This document shows positions 19,901 to 27,814 of a DNA stretch of 64,000 nucleotides, one piece after another. The notes beneath the pieces were generated by a model. The model made no database searches, was not told the DNA's origin, and saw nothing but the letters and a program-made list of their open reading frames with translations. The translations under genes and the position numbers were made by a program. Source of the DNA: Myxococcales bacterium (lineage in GTDB: Bacteria; Myxococcota_C; UBA6777); contig JACKEL010000013.1 of the NCBI GenBank assembly GCA_020632975.1, forward strand, positions 114,409 through 178,408, given 5' to 3'. Position 1 is the stretch's first letter. Every line of letters begins with the position of its first letter.

Positions 19901-20896
19901 GAAGATGAAGAAGGCTGCAAACAACAACGCAAGAAAAAACTGAGTGGACTTCGACATCTTCGCAGCATCATGCAACGCGTTCGTGGCCGTATGCGCGATG
20001 TAGGCACCATCCCAGGCAGTGGCGTCAAAAGCCGAAGCAGCGGCAATGTTCGTAAACAAGAACGAGAGATCATCTACGAGCGCAAGATCAACGAAAACAG
20101 CAAGGGTGAAGGTGGCCAAACGCTCCATCTTGGCGCACAGTTGGACTTCCCCACCCTTGATCGGACCTCCACTTTTGAACGCAGTGTCGCCGATCACCAA
20201 GTGTTGATCAAAAAAGTACAGCCCTACGTGCGAACGATGCGTGCCTACTTTGAGCGGCTTGGGCGAAAAACGGTGGACGATTACGCATCACGTCGCGGAA
20301 GGCGCCTTGATATGGGGCAGATCCGAAGCGTTTGTTTTCGTCCCAACCTCAATGTGTTGGTCCACAGCGAAGAGATCCAAACAGCGGATCTCTATATCGG
20401 CCTATTGATCGACCGTTCGGGCTCGATGTCTGGTCAAAAGCTAGAGACTGCCAAGGCTTTTGGTGCGCTTCTTTGTGAAAGCGCCAAAGGACTGCGCGGT
20501 ATCCAAGGACATGTCCATGCTTTTGATGACAACACTTGGTATCCGCTCGGTAGCTTCGAGAAAAACACCATCGCCTCGCTTTCTTCGGGAGGCGCAAACA
20601 ACGACGCTGGTGCTTTGTATCGCGCCGCAAATCTCGCGCTGCAAAGCAAAAAGCGACAAAAGCTGTTGGTGATGATCAGCGATGGTTCTCCCACCGAGTG
20701 TTCTGTTCGCTCTTTGAAAAACCTTGTGGAGTCGCTGGGTAAAGAGCACAACATCCTTTGCGCCCAGGCTGCCGTCGAAACACTGCCTGAGATCGCCTTT
20801 CCGCATTATGTCGATCTCAGCAAGTATCGACTTGGCGAAGCTGTACAACGCTTTGGAAAGCTCTTGATCCAACTTACGCAAACCGCCGTTCAATAG
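16958..20896 (+). CDS. Giant HEAT-repeat / HExxH / VWA-domain protein, partner of the MoxR ATPase
   Basis: A 1312-residue protein with three parts. Residues about 10-700 are helical HEAT-type repeats (for example LALLLPMARDEEPEVRREVLDALASYDDPEVLSELV, described here only by pattern). Around 777 is HEIGHH, an HExxH zinc-protease-like motif, followed by a helical region with GDLYDVLLDERLERRL. The C-terminus from about 1140 is a von Willebrand A domain with the MIDAS motif DRSGSMS near 1150 and the later Thr/Asp in ISDGSPTE. VWA-MoxR pairs resemble CobT-CobS magnesium chelatase partners, whose larger subunit also carries a VWA domain. The ATG at 16958 was preferred to a TTG at 16940. Cytosolic; substrate unknown. 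Confidence 0.85.
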   Translation: MNLQQRLDTRDQLLQDAQSTQATQRVQAIQALGHGGFSDLSVLQFLREALGASESKEVQACVQTLFALQGELCLPWVIQAIPQMNRQNARQTARWLLQQGHRSARELSRLLEAEDECLYGMISALLCERAPDIVLDWSRRRLPQQHEERALRALRLTLYLLEEGWAKHEKTLRRQRRNEAMTLLLQQQDHSNAAIKDAIKQAFSQIQDNDPVHASAFRLPTLDRSDKLNVLDMLEKRGRSQHADCIDSLLNETDEEIFLKAMSVRHKLDPSHRHAWFERCMFGVHENRLTQAIEIAKTASDPYVWEDIISAGRYVANHVRALSIHALCDVYRRLASPKRKEELRETLKSYLEDSSEEVRKTAFQELIQFATQEDIEFFQKGLLDTSAGIRQYALKGIKQLSPASAWDSALLMVRDGEWALREVAYSILLADLERCPNKIFLQACREQEESLQTQVAALVPKLPEATFKRLLVALLTTRHQVVGRTIKRMKKLFKKDEHANILQKSLHQADPSAVTELCTELLHSTDDAWDILEQAFAKMRSSLRIGLIDFLVQHNTQEHALRLLTQGLNDENTEVRRGTFATLVQQNNDIFELSEQMRLDSDGEIRKLAVQKLRQKQDETTLALLLPMARDEEPEVRREVLDALASYDDPEVLSELVSSVHDVDEGIRELAKELLQRHIDAVPALKHARRSFFWDDDLPSDAPIWQRLHHQVDEVRMWASRVGQLLLGAPVIVHQYRQGLGRTWRRSKDGVIEIELADMPITQGHPYGEEIVKGLALHEIGHHLYDFGVRGFSTVRGIARSEGLGDLYDVLLDERLERRLRSRRPIWGIYFDRLASYAFAQRWHRVPLQELAQFLERTEDDLREAIESGELPGYLVSAGEILTEGRLFGRFFGQSKTRRFEDQRIAETDSVLLRDSDLLRIPGALTARTAFLWCLRCGFDPAMSPDPRIAQAMDIVQGDFRHLDHAGLLQVAREISAIFQEEDEEGCKQQRKKKLSGLRHLRSIMQRVRGRMRDVGTIPGSGVKSRSSGNVRKQEREIIYERKINENSKGEGGQTLHLGAQLDFPTLDRTSTFERSVADHQVLIKKVQPYVRTMRAYFERLGRKTVDDYASRRGRRLDMGQIRSVCFRPNLNVLVHSEEIQTADLYIGLLIDRSGSMSGQKLETAKAFGALLCESAKGLRGIQGHVHAFDDNTWYPLGSFEKNTIASLSSGGANNDAGALYRAANLALQSKKRQKLLVMISDGSPTECSVRSLKNLVESLGKEHNILCAQAAVETLPEIAFPHYVDLSKYRLGEAVQRFGKLLIQLTQTAVQ

Positions 20897-21129
20897 GCAC
20901 TTTGAACCCAAAAAGAATGTTCAAAAATAAAGTGAACCTTGCGAAGCAAAAGCGCGTAGTCTCCGCCAACTCAACACAGAAAGGTTTCTTGGCAAAGACC
21001 CTTCTGTCACCCCTTTTCGATTTGCTGGGCCCGAGGTGATCCCAGTTCGCTGACGATGGCCCTTATACGCCGTCTGATGCACACAACAAAAATCGCCTCA
21101 ATAGACGTAAAGCGCGCAACCTCGTGTTG

Positions 21130-21790
21130 TGCATGTGACAACGGAACCTAGTAAAATCTTTTGTTGTCATCGGATGCAGGAACGGTACAGATCTTCAAGA
21201 GCTTGAGAATGTTCTTGTTTCGGCAAGACATCCCAGCGACTTGGCGGTCTGCCTGTATCGTCCCGGCGTTGTGGTTTCGTACCACGATATGCCGACGGGA
21301 CCCTTTGCTTCGGCAAGTTGGACGCCCAAAAGACAAAGAGCCTCGGCCCTTCGACTTTTGGGTTACCGTCGTCTGCTGTAAGGTTGTTTTTTAGGACACA
21401 CAAACACGGTTGTTCCCAGTTGAGAGCGTCGAACCTGCCACGGTTCTCGAAACAAGCCTAGCGCTTTGCAACGCTGGACTTGTTTCAACGCACTTTACGC
21501 TGTGAACGACCCTTGTTCTTCAGGGTCTCCCCAGATCAACGAACATAGACCTGTGGTATCCGCAAGGATCAATGGAGATGCGTCTCCGCCCAGTGAGTTC
21601 AGTGGGCTGCCTTTTGGCGATGAGCTCCTGTCTTGTGTACCTGTGTTCTTTCAACAACCGACTAGGCCCACAGACACTTGTGTCTGTTCAGCGACTGCGC
21701 GAAGACCTCGGTTTGTCGTCGAAAAACAGATGGGGTGTGACGGCCTATCTCACGATTACAAAGATCGCACCTTCGGGTGTTTTGTGCCTG
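21130..21790 (+). ncRNA. Candidate structured RNA in a hairpin-rich noncoding stretch
   Basis: Between 20897 and 22183 no convincing gene is seen, but perfect or near-perfect stems are dense: TGACAAC/GTTGTCA near 21137-21172, a 42-base stem from GTCCCG (21260) to CGGGAC (21301) enclosing GTGGT/ACCAC, TTGC-TTCG-GCAA (21305-21316), CCCAAAAG (21325-21332) with CTTTTGGG (21355-21362), ACAGACAC/GTGTCTGT (21670-21687) and CACC-TTCG-GGTG (21768-21779) followed by TTTTG. The cUUCGg loops are stable only if the plus strand is transcribed. This suggests a plus-strand structured RNA ending near 21785. It matches no RNA class I know (not RNase P, tmRNA, SRP or 6S). Boundaries are guesses. Confidence 0.3.
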
Positions 21791-21870
21791 TGAGACCTAT
21801 TCGTCCTCCACTCTGTTAGGGTTTCGTCCTGTGCGCGCAAACCAAGACTTCGCGTCCGTCGTGGGAGACA

Positions 21871-21902
21871 CGAAGGGAGAGAGGGTATCCTCTCTCCCTT
21901 CG
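21871..21902. other. Perfect 14-bp hairpin
   Basis: CGAAGGGAGAGAGG, loop GTAT, CCTCTCTCCCTTCG. There is no T-run on either side, so it is not a standard terminator. It lies about 280 bases upstream of the lipoprotein gene at 22184 and may close the hairpin-rich region. Confidence 0.6.
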
Positions 21903-22183
21903 GAAAACCCCCTTGCTCAATACGCCGTATCCTTCGGCTTATCATATATGACCTTCTTTTCGCTCCTGCCCCACACTAGCACACCACCCCCATTCGCTTG
22001 TTTCCAGTCTTCCTTCTCTCAACAAGATCAGATACACTCCACAACCAATCCAAACAAAACCAACATCCTTTGATCCAAAAGAGACCGATTTTCTTGGTTT
22101 TCCTTCAACGTATCCCCTTCTCAGCTTCGTGTATGCCCTCCCAAGTGGCCCAAGAGAAGGGCAGAAACCCTTGGAGCTTCTAG

Positions 22184-23764
22184 ATGCACAGGCTCTCCTT
22201 TGTAAGATACCCTTTGTTTTTCTTGTTTGTCTTGAGTTGTGTATGGACTTTTTCTTGTGATGGAAGCGTCGCCCCCAAAGCAGAGTCCGCACAAGAACAA
22301 CAGCCCCAAACAGAAACCACCACAGAGTCTACCGCAGAGTCCACCACGCCCGATGCAGAGCGAGCCCCTGAAAGCAACGAATCCACATCCCCCGAGCCAA
22401 CAACCCCAGAGACGCCCAACGAGCCCTCTAGCGAACCAACACAGCCCGAAGCTGGGCCTGGCGAGATGACCCTTCCTGAGTCATCCCCAGAACCAACCAC
22501 GCCCGAAGCCACAGTCGAAGCCTCTCCAGAGCCAACCCCTGAGCAACCACCCACGACCGCAACTTGCGCTCCTTTACCTGCTGCCCAAGGTACCATCGTG
22601 CAAGTCAAACCCAGCCAAGCCGCACAACTCCCACAAATCGTTGCGCAAGCCAAATCAGACACCACGATCTTGCTCGCAGATGGGACCTACAAGATGCAAG
22701 GCAGCGAGAGCCAACGACGCATCAACTTCCGTCAGCCCCGTGTCACCTTGCGTTCCGCCTCTGGCGACCCCACCAAAGTCATTATCGACGGCGAGTACAA
22801 CACACAAGAGATGATCTTTATTGGGGCAGACGACGTAACCATCGCAGAGATCACCCTTCGTCGCGCCAAATACCACCACATCCACATCACAGGAAAAAGC
22901 GGTGGTGGACACACCCAACGTACCAAACTTTATCGACTGCGCCTGCTCGATGGAGGCCAACAGTTCGTCAAAGTCAACTCCGCCAACAACCAAACGGATT
23001 GGTCCGATGATGGGCGCCTTGAGTGCTCTCACCTAGAGATGACAAGCCAAGGCAGACCCAATATCGAGTCGCGTTTTGGCGGCTGTTACACAGGGGGCAT
23101 CGACGCACATGGGGCTTGGAAGTGGCAAGTTCGCTTCAACACATTCATCGGGATCTACTGTACCAACGGAAGCCTCGCAGAACACGCGATCCACTTTTGG
23201 CGCGCAGGACGAGATACCCTCGTCGAACGAAACACCATCATCGATTGCGCCCGTGGAATCGGCTTTGGACTCGGTAAAGATCCATCCACCTCGGATCGAA
23301 AGTATCCAGACGATCCTTACCCCGCCATCCCCGCAAAAGGCCACATCGACGGGATCATCCGAAACAATCTGATCCATACAAGCGCCACCGCCCAACCTTA
23401 TTACGATACAGGCATCGAACTCGAACAAGCCCACGGTGTTCTCGTTGTCCACAATACCGCAGTGTCCAAAGCGACGTTTACGGGCCTAAGCTACCGCTTT
23501 CAATACACCAAGGCCACGATCCGCAACAACCTTCTCTACAAACTAAGCCCCCGCGATAATGCCCAAGCGACCGCCGATCACAACATGGTCTCTGTCCCCG
23601 CAAGCTACTTTGTCAATCCCACAAAGGTTGACTATCACCTTACATCTTCCGCCACCAACGCCATCGACAAAGGCGTCGTGGTACCACAAGCAGGACTCGA
23701 CCTTGACGGGAACCCACGAAACAACGGAACACCCGACCTCGGCGCCTACGAATCCAATCCCTGA
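22184..23764 (+). CDS. Right-handed beta-helix lipoprotein (polysaccharide-lyase-like)
   Basis: The 526-residue protein has a signal peptide and lipobox-like FSC (Cys near residue 25), a long Glu/Pro/Thr/Ser linker to about 125, and a beta-helix domain of about 400 residues. Helix coils are visible as VTLRSASGDPTKVIIDG, VTIAEITLRRAKYHHIHITG, TLVERNTIIDCARGIGFG, GVLVVHNTAVSKATFTG and ATIRNNLLY. The pattern resembles chondroitinase-B/alginate-lyase-like folds; the catalytic residues cannot be fixed by eye. The C-terminal LDLDGNPRNNGTPDLGAYE is typical of the end of such surface beta-helix proteins. GGAG lies seven bases before the ATG. Likely surface-anchored; substrate unknown. Confidence 0.8.
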   Translation: MHRLSFVRYPLFFLFVLSCVWTFSCDGSVAPKAESAQEQQPQTETTTESTAESTTPDAERAPESNESTSPEPTTPETPNEPSSEPTQPEAGPGEMTLPESSPEPTTPEATVEASPEPTPEQPPTTATCAPLPAAQGTIVQVKPSQAAQLPQIVAQAKSDTTILLADGTYKMQGSESQRRINFRQPRVTLRSASGDPTKVIIDGEYNTQEMIFIGADDVTIAEITLRRAKYHHIHITGKSGGGHTQRTKLYRLRLLDGGQQFVKVNSANNQTDWSDDGRLECSHLEMTSQGRPNIESRFGGCYTGGIDAHGAWKWQVRFNTFIGIYCTNGSLAEHAIHFWRAGRDTLVERNTIIDCARGIGFGLGKDPSTSDRKYPDDPYPAIPAKGHIDGIIRNNLIHTSATAQPYYDTGIELEQAHGVLVVHNTAVSKATFTGLSYRFQYTKATIRNNLLYKLSPRDNAQATADHNMVSVPASYFVNPTKVDYHLTSSATNAIDKGVVVPQAGLDLDGNPRNNGTPDLGAYESNP

Positions 23765-23836
23765 CCCCACGCTTCCTTGAAAATCCCCCAATCCTCCCCA
23801 AATCAGCAACATCCAACCTGCTCAACAACACCCGAC

Positions 23837-24442
23837 CTAGCGAAAAGAAGACGCATCCCAGCGCTTTTTGTGATGCAGTTCGATCTCACCTGAGACGGTC
23901 GTCTTGCGCAAAGGCGCGCGGACTTGGATGGCTTGACGAAGCAAAGTCCCAGAACGCTGCATCTCTCGCATCTGTAAGCTCCCTTTCACCGCAAAAGAAA
24001 GCAGCCTCCCCTGTTTGTCGAACCGCTTGGGGCTCACAAGGACCTGCGTACGACCACTCCAATAACGCACAGCACCCAAACCATGCGACTTATCGTGGGC
24101 TTTGGTGTTCTCGAAAAAACTCATCGCGATCAACATCGCTCGAAAAGGCTTGCTACCCACCTTTGAGGGCAAACAAATCAACGCAAACTTCGAAGAGCTC
24201 GCAGGGTAGATCGCCTGTGGTTTTGTCCCCCAAGCCACCATCCCCTTGGGACAAGAAGGATGATGCTTGTGCTCCCATAAGCCCGTAAACACGGACTTAT
24301 GGCCTTTACCATCCTGCAAGACCCAACCCGCGGGTCTCTTTTTCTTAGACTGACTTTGGACTCTCCGCCCACCTAGACTCCCTCCCCACACTTGGCCAAA
24401 ACACAAACAAGACAACAACGCAAACGCGAGACCTTTTTTCAT
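23837..24442 (-). CDS. Secreted protein of unknown function
   Basis: A 201-residue basic protein with a signal peptide (MKKGLAFALLSCLCFGQVWG, cleavage near GGS). The mature part is beta-rich in appearance (YWSGRTQVLVSPKRFD, LLSFAVKGSLQM) with two cysteines (SCPKG, ALICLP) that could pair. A region of Lys/Arg follows the signal. No family recognised. It is convergent with the beta-helix gene; its upstream region is shared with the divergent gene at 24785. Confidence 0.6.
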   Translation of the reverse strand: MKKGLAFALLSCLCFGQVWGGSLGGRRVQSQSKKKRPAGWVLQDGKGHKSVFTGLWEHKHHPSCPKGMVAWGTKPQAIYPASSSKFALICLPSKVGSKPFRAMLIAMSFFENTKAHDKSHGLGAVRYWSGRTQVLVSPKRFDKQGRLLSFAVKGSLQMREMQRSGTLLRQAIQVRAPLRKTTVSGEIELHHKKRWDASSFR

Positions 24443-24579
24443 CGAAACACTCCTTTATCTGGGATGTACAAAAGCAACCACCGAACGCAAACCCAAGATA
24501 CCGAGCGCCTCAAAAGAGTTGTCAGATGCTTGTCATGGAACTGTTAAAAAAGTGTATTTCTGCACAACTCCAACAAAAC

Positions 24580-24634
24580 GAAACATGTTCTAGAATCCTT
24601 TTTTACCGATGCAACGGGTTCTAGAACATGTTTC
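24580..24634. promoter_or_regulatory. 16-bp perfect inverted repeat upstream of the hydrolase-like gene
   Basis: GAAACATGTTCTAGAA at 24580-24595 and its exact complement TTCTAGAACATGTTTC at 24619-24634 are separated by 23 bases. Each arm contains two small palindromes (ACATGT, TTCTAGAA). It sits between two divergent genes, so it could be an operator pair read as DNA or a strong hairpin in RNA. Confidence 0.6.
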
Positions 24635-24652
24635 ACTTTCCAAACAGAAAGC

Positions 24653-24693
24653 ATTGAAATTACATCACTTACAAGATAAATGATTGAAATTAC
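24653..24693 (+). promoter_or_regulatory. Two direct repeats ATTGAAATTAC spaced exactly 30 bp
   Basis: ATTGAAATTAC occurs at 24653-24663 and 24683-24693. The spacing is about three helical turns, placing both on the same DNA face. Each contains TTGAAA; from either, 17 bases downstream lie TAAATG or TACAAA, so they could double as -35 elements. They precede the start at 24785. Confidence 0.45.
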
Positions 24694-24784
24694 GAAACAA
24701 AAACGATACAAACGTCGATACTTTACCTTGAAACAAGATCGCTAAACGCGACTTCATTTTTTATCAGCGCGGAAGGAGCCTTTC

Positions 24785-26932
24785 ATGTCCTCAAGAATCG
24801 ACAAAAACCGATCCAATATCCCATCATCCCAACCCACCAGCCAACCGACTCGCTCGACCAACGTCGATGCACCCGCAGCACCCGCAAGTAATACCCCTGC
24901 TGCCCTCCCCACCACAGAAGGCCTCGCAAGCGCAGGCGCTGCCCTTCGCGCTCCTGAAAGTGCTCCTCGCACCGCACTGACCCGCGACATCACAAACTCT
25001 CCTGAAGCAGCGCCCACCACCGCAAACGCAACACGCAGCGTTCCCCGCTTCACTGGCGCAGACTTCACTGGCGACGTGACAGGCGATACCACAGCACCCG
25101 CTGCTGCTCCTGCCGCTGCCCCCACAAGCAACCTGACCTTCAATACCAACCCTGAAGCACTTCGCCGCGCTGAAGCAAGCTCGCTCGGTCGCTTGGCCGC
25201 CACAGAGATCCCCAAAAATGCCGAAGTGTACCGCCAAGCTTCTGAACTGACAGGCGTTCCCGCAGAGATGATCGCCGCGATCCACGGAAACGAAGGCCAA
25301 TTCGGAACCTACCGTCCTTCGACTTTTGGACCCGAGTCTGGCTTCGGTCTGGACCCCCGTTCTGTCACCACCCAGTGGGGCAACGAACAACTCGCCAAAC
25401 ACGGCCTTGGCACTTGGGAACGCGGCACGGGCACCCAACGCTCCATGCTTCAAAGCGCCGTGATCGCAGCTGAACACCTCAAACGCAACGCAAACTACGC
25501 AGGGATCAAAGTCGATAACACCATGAACCAAGGTGAGATCGCTGGCGCAATCCACTCTTACATGGCTGGCCCCGCTTCTGGCCGCCGCGCCAACGAAAAT
25601 GGCAGCGGTTGGATGCTCAACCCCTCCGATCCCAACCCACACCCCCAACATCCTGGCGGAACCAGCATCGGCCGCAATGGTGAAACCATCCGTGTCCCAC
25701 CTTCCCGCAAAGAAGGTCTCTTGCGTTGGGATACCCTTCTCCCCATCGCACAAAAACAGTTGGGCCAAACCCCCAGCACACCCGGGACCAACCCCACCAA
25801 TCCGACCAACCCTTCGGCTTCCCCAAGCGAAGCACTCAACCAAGTGTTGCGTGACAACCCCAACCTCCACACCAACCAGGACATGATCAATCACGCCTAC
25901 AAACAAGGCGGAAGCACCTGGAATGGCGCATCCAACTACGTTCGTGGTCTCGGCCTCGACATCAACCAATTGGCCGCCAATCGCAGTGGAGCACTCCCCC
26001 AACCCACACAGCCTACACCTACGCAGCCCGCGCCCACACAACCTGCGCCTGCGCCCACACAACCTGCTCCTACGCAGCCCCAAAGCCCCTTGGATCAAGT
26101 GCTTGCGCAGAACCCCAATCTTCGCACCAACCAAGACATGATCAACCACGCCTACAAACAAGGCGGCGGTTCCTTCAGCGGTGCATCCAACTACGTTCGT
26201 GGCCTCGGTCTCGACATGAACAACCTTCTCGCAAACCGCGGAGGTTCACTGCGTTCTGGCTCGACAACCCCCACGCAACCCACGAATCCAACAAACCCCA
26301 CGAATCCAACAAACCCCACAGGCCCCACCACCGCGCCCGACGGCACGACACCTGTGAATGTTCCCCGTAGCCAAATCGCTCGTTCTATCAACGATGTGAA
26401 CCCCTGGACCCCCGTCAATGCACCATTGACCAACGCCCCAGGCAACCGTGACGCATCCCAATACTCCCGCGTCATCGACCAATTCGGCGTCGAGAACAAC
26501 CGTCGTTACGCCAAAAACCGTCAAGGACTCGGCGAAACCTACTGCAACATCTTCGCTTGGGACGTGACCAAAGCCATGGGCGCCGAAGTTCCCCACTGGG
26601 TCGATGGCAACGGAAACATCGCGTCCCCCAACACCCGCGGCGCTCGCGAACTCACCGCAAACGCCACCAACGATTGGTTGAACCAACATGGCGCACGCCA
26701 CGGTTGGCGCCAAGCTACCCCCGCTGAAGCACAACAAGCCGCAAACGGTGGACACCCCGCGGTCGCTGTATGGAAAAACCCCCGTGGCATCGGACACATC
26801 GGCGTTATCCGCCCTGGTGAGATGACCGACCGCGGCCCCGCTCTCGCACAAGCTGGCGGTCGCAACCTCAACGATGCTCATATCCGCGATGGCTTCGGTA
26901 ACGCACAACCCGTTTACTGGGTCCACGATTGA
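24785..26932 (+). CDS. Modular lysozyme-like / CHAP-type cell-wall hydrolase-like protein
   Basis: A 715-residue protein without a signal peptide. After a disordered Ala/Pro/Thr/Ser region (1-140) comes a lysozyme/transglycosylase-like domain (about 145-300: GVPAEMIAAIHGNEGQFG, with E near 171). Two copies of a 55-residue module follow at about 346-400 and 436-490 (shared NQDMINHAYKQGG and GASNYVRGLGLD), separated by Pro/Thr/Gln linkers with TQPAP and NPT repeats. The C-terminal domain (about 565-715) has a Cys-His pair of CHAP/NlpC type (TYCNIFAWDV near 586, GHIGVI near 669). Together this suggests a two-activity peptidoglycan hydrolase, perhaps exported by a non-Sec route or used as an effector. 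AAGGAG lies six bases before the ATG. Activities are inferred. Confidence 0.7.
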   Translation: MSSRIDKNRSNIPSSQPTSQPTRSTNVDAPAAPASNTPAALPTTEGLASAGAALRAPESAPRTALTRDITNSPEAAPTTANATRSVPRFTGADFTGDVTGDTTAPAAAPAAAPTSNLTFNTNPEALRRAEASSLGRLAATEIPKNAEVYRQASELTGVPAEMIAAIHGNEGQFGTYRPSTFGPESGFGLDPRSVTTQWGNEQLAKHGLGTWERGTGTQRSMLQSAVIAAEHLKRNANYAGIKVDNTMNQGEIAGAIHSYMAGPASGRRANENGSGWMLNPSDPNPHPQHPGGTSIGRNGETIRVPPSRKEGLLRWDTLLPIAQKQLGQTPSTPGTNPTNPTNPSASPSEALNQVLRDNPNLHTNQDMINHAYKQGGSTWNGASNYVRGLGLDINQLAANRSGALPQPTQPTPTQPAPTQPAPAPTQPAPTQPQSPLDQVLAQNPNLRTNQDMINHAYKQGGGSFSGASNYVRGLGLDMNNLLANRGGSLRSGSTTPTQPTNPTNPTNPTNPTGPTTAPDGTTPVNVPRSQIARSINDVNPWTPVNAPLTNAPGNRDASQYSRVIDQFGVENNRRYAKNRQGLGETYCNIFAWDVTKAMGAEVPHWVDGNGNIASPNTRGARELTANATNDWLNQHGARHGWRQATPAEAQQAANGGHPAVAVWKNPRGIGHIGVIRPGEMTDRGPALAQAGGRNLNDAHIRDGFGNAQPVYWVHD

Positions 26933-26973
26933 TCCGATAGAGCCGACTGGCCTCCGCAAAGCCCCTTATCTTC

Positions 26974-27222
26974 GGGCGGGCACGGAGGCCCGCCCCAGAT
27001 GAAAGAGAGCCTACCAGCCTACGCCCTCCCCTATCTACGGGCGACCACAGAGAGTCGCCCCAGAGAAAAGAGATTCTGCCGGCCTGCGCTTCCCCCCAAC
27101 TCTTCGGGCGATCACAGAGGGTCGCCCCAGAGACAGAAGATCTTATTGGCCTCCGCCCCAGAGAAAAGAGATCCTACCAGCCTACGCCCCCCCTATCTAC
27201 GGGCGACCACAGAGGGTCGCCC
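26974..27222. repeat. Cluster of four REP-like palindromes
   Basis: Four 22-base palindromic units lie at 26974-26995 (arms GGGCGGGC/GCCCGCCC), 27039-27060, 27106-27127 and 27201-27222 (arms GGGCGACC-like/GGTCGCCC-like). They are joined by related spacers containing CCCCAGA and AAGAGAT. This looks like a BIME-type repeat array. The first unit is an intact version of the site into which the two MITE copies are inserted. Confidence 0.75.
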
Positions 27223-27320
27223 CAGATGAAAGAGATTCTGCCGGCCTCCGCTCCAGATAGAGGGAAGCCTGCCTAGCTTTCGCCCCAGATAGAGGGAGAT
27301 TCGATAAGCCTCTCCCTCTC

Positions 27321-27450
27321 AAAGCTCACTCCGAAGCTCCCTCCGAAGCTCTCTCTCAAAGCTCTCTCTCAAAGCTCTCTCTTGAAGCTCCCTCTTGAAG
27401 CTCCCTCTCAAAGCTCCCTCTTGAAGCTCCCCCTCAAAGCTCCCCCTGCG
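27321..27450. repeat. Ten tandem 13-bp repeats
   Basis: About ten units of AAGCTCYCTCTYR, average 13 bp, span exactly 130 bp. The units drift in the CTCTC/CCCTC and TCAA/TTGA positions. No gene uses them convincingly; the antisense reading gives a low-complexity Glu/Leu/Arg peptide without a start signal. Confidence 0.75.
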
Positions 27451-27493
27451 AAGGCTAATCATCCATCCCTCATCACGGGCGGGTCTCCGTGCC

Positions 27494-27677
27494 ATCTGTA
27501 CCAACTAATACAACTACATGAAAAGATAGGTCATTTCGAACGTAAAACTTCGTCACATCAGACGAGTTTTTTGCAAACTCCTTGTCGAAAGTCACTTTAC
27601 AAACTCGTGATTTTCCAAAAAAGCTACTTGATTTTTTCTCTTTATTATCAATGATGTAGGAATTAGTTGGTACAGAT
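27494..27677 (-). mobile_element. MITE-like element, copy B, inserted in a REP palindrome
   Basis: This 184-bp segment is the reverse complement of copy A at 6548-6741 with small indels and substitutions. Ends are ATCTGTACCAACTAAT and ATTAGTTGGTACAGAT (perfect 16-bp inverted repeats). Exact 12-base direct repeats GGTCTCCGTGCC flank it at 27482-27493 and 27678-27689. Joining the flanks with one repeat rebuilds a REP palindrome with arms GGGCGGG and CCCGCCC, the same target as copy A in the other orientation. It is noncoding. Confidence 0.78.
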
Positions 27678-27687
27678 GGTCTCCGTG

Positions 27688-27777
27688 CCCGCCCATTCCC
27701 ATCTGCCCGCCCATTCCCATCTGCCCGCCCATCTCCCTCTGCTCGCCCATCTCCCTCTGCCCGCCCATCCCCTTCTC
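27688..27777. repeat. Five tandem 18-bp repeats next to MITE copy B
   Basis: Units CCCGCCCATTCCCATCTG (two identical), then CCCGCCCATCTCCCTCTG and two variants, in exact 18-bp register. The unit begins with the outer half of the REP palindrome, so the array may have grown from the broken REP end. Confidence 0.75.
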
Positions 27778-27814
27778 AGCGCAGGCCAATCATCCACCTC
27801 ATCCTCGCCTCCGC

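Noticed and set aside
20897..22183. RNase P RNA, tmRNA, SRP RNA or 6S RNA in the hairpin-rich gap
   Set aside because: None of the conserved core sequences of these RNAs could be found on either strand.
24824..26161. 445-codon minus-strand frame over the hydrolase-like gene
   Set aside because: Low-complexity antisense of Pro/Thr/Ala linkers; no start signal and no domain.
27321..27777. Short regular repeats as a CRISPR array
   Set aside because: Units are contiguous 13- and 18-bp tandem repeats without unique spacers, and no cas gene is in the window.
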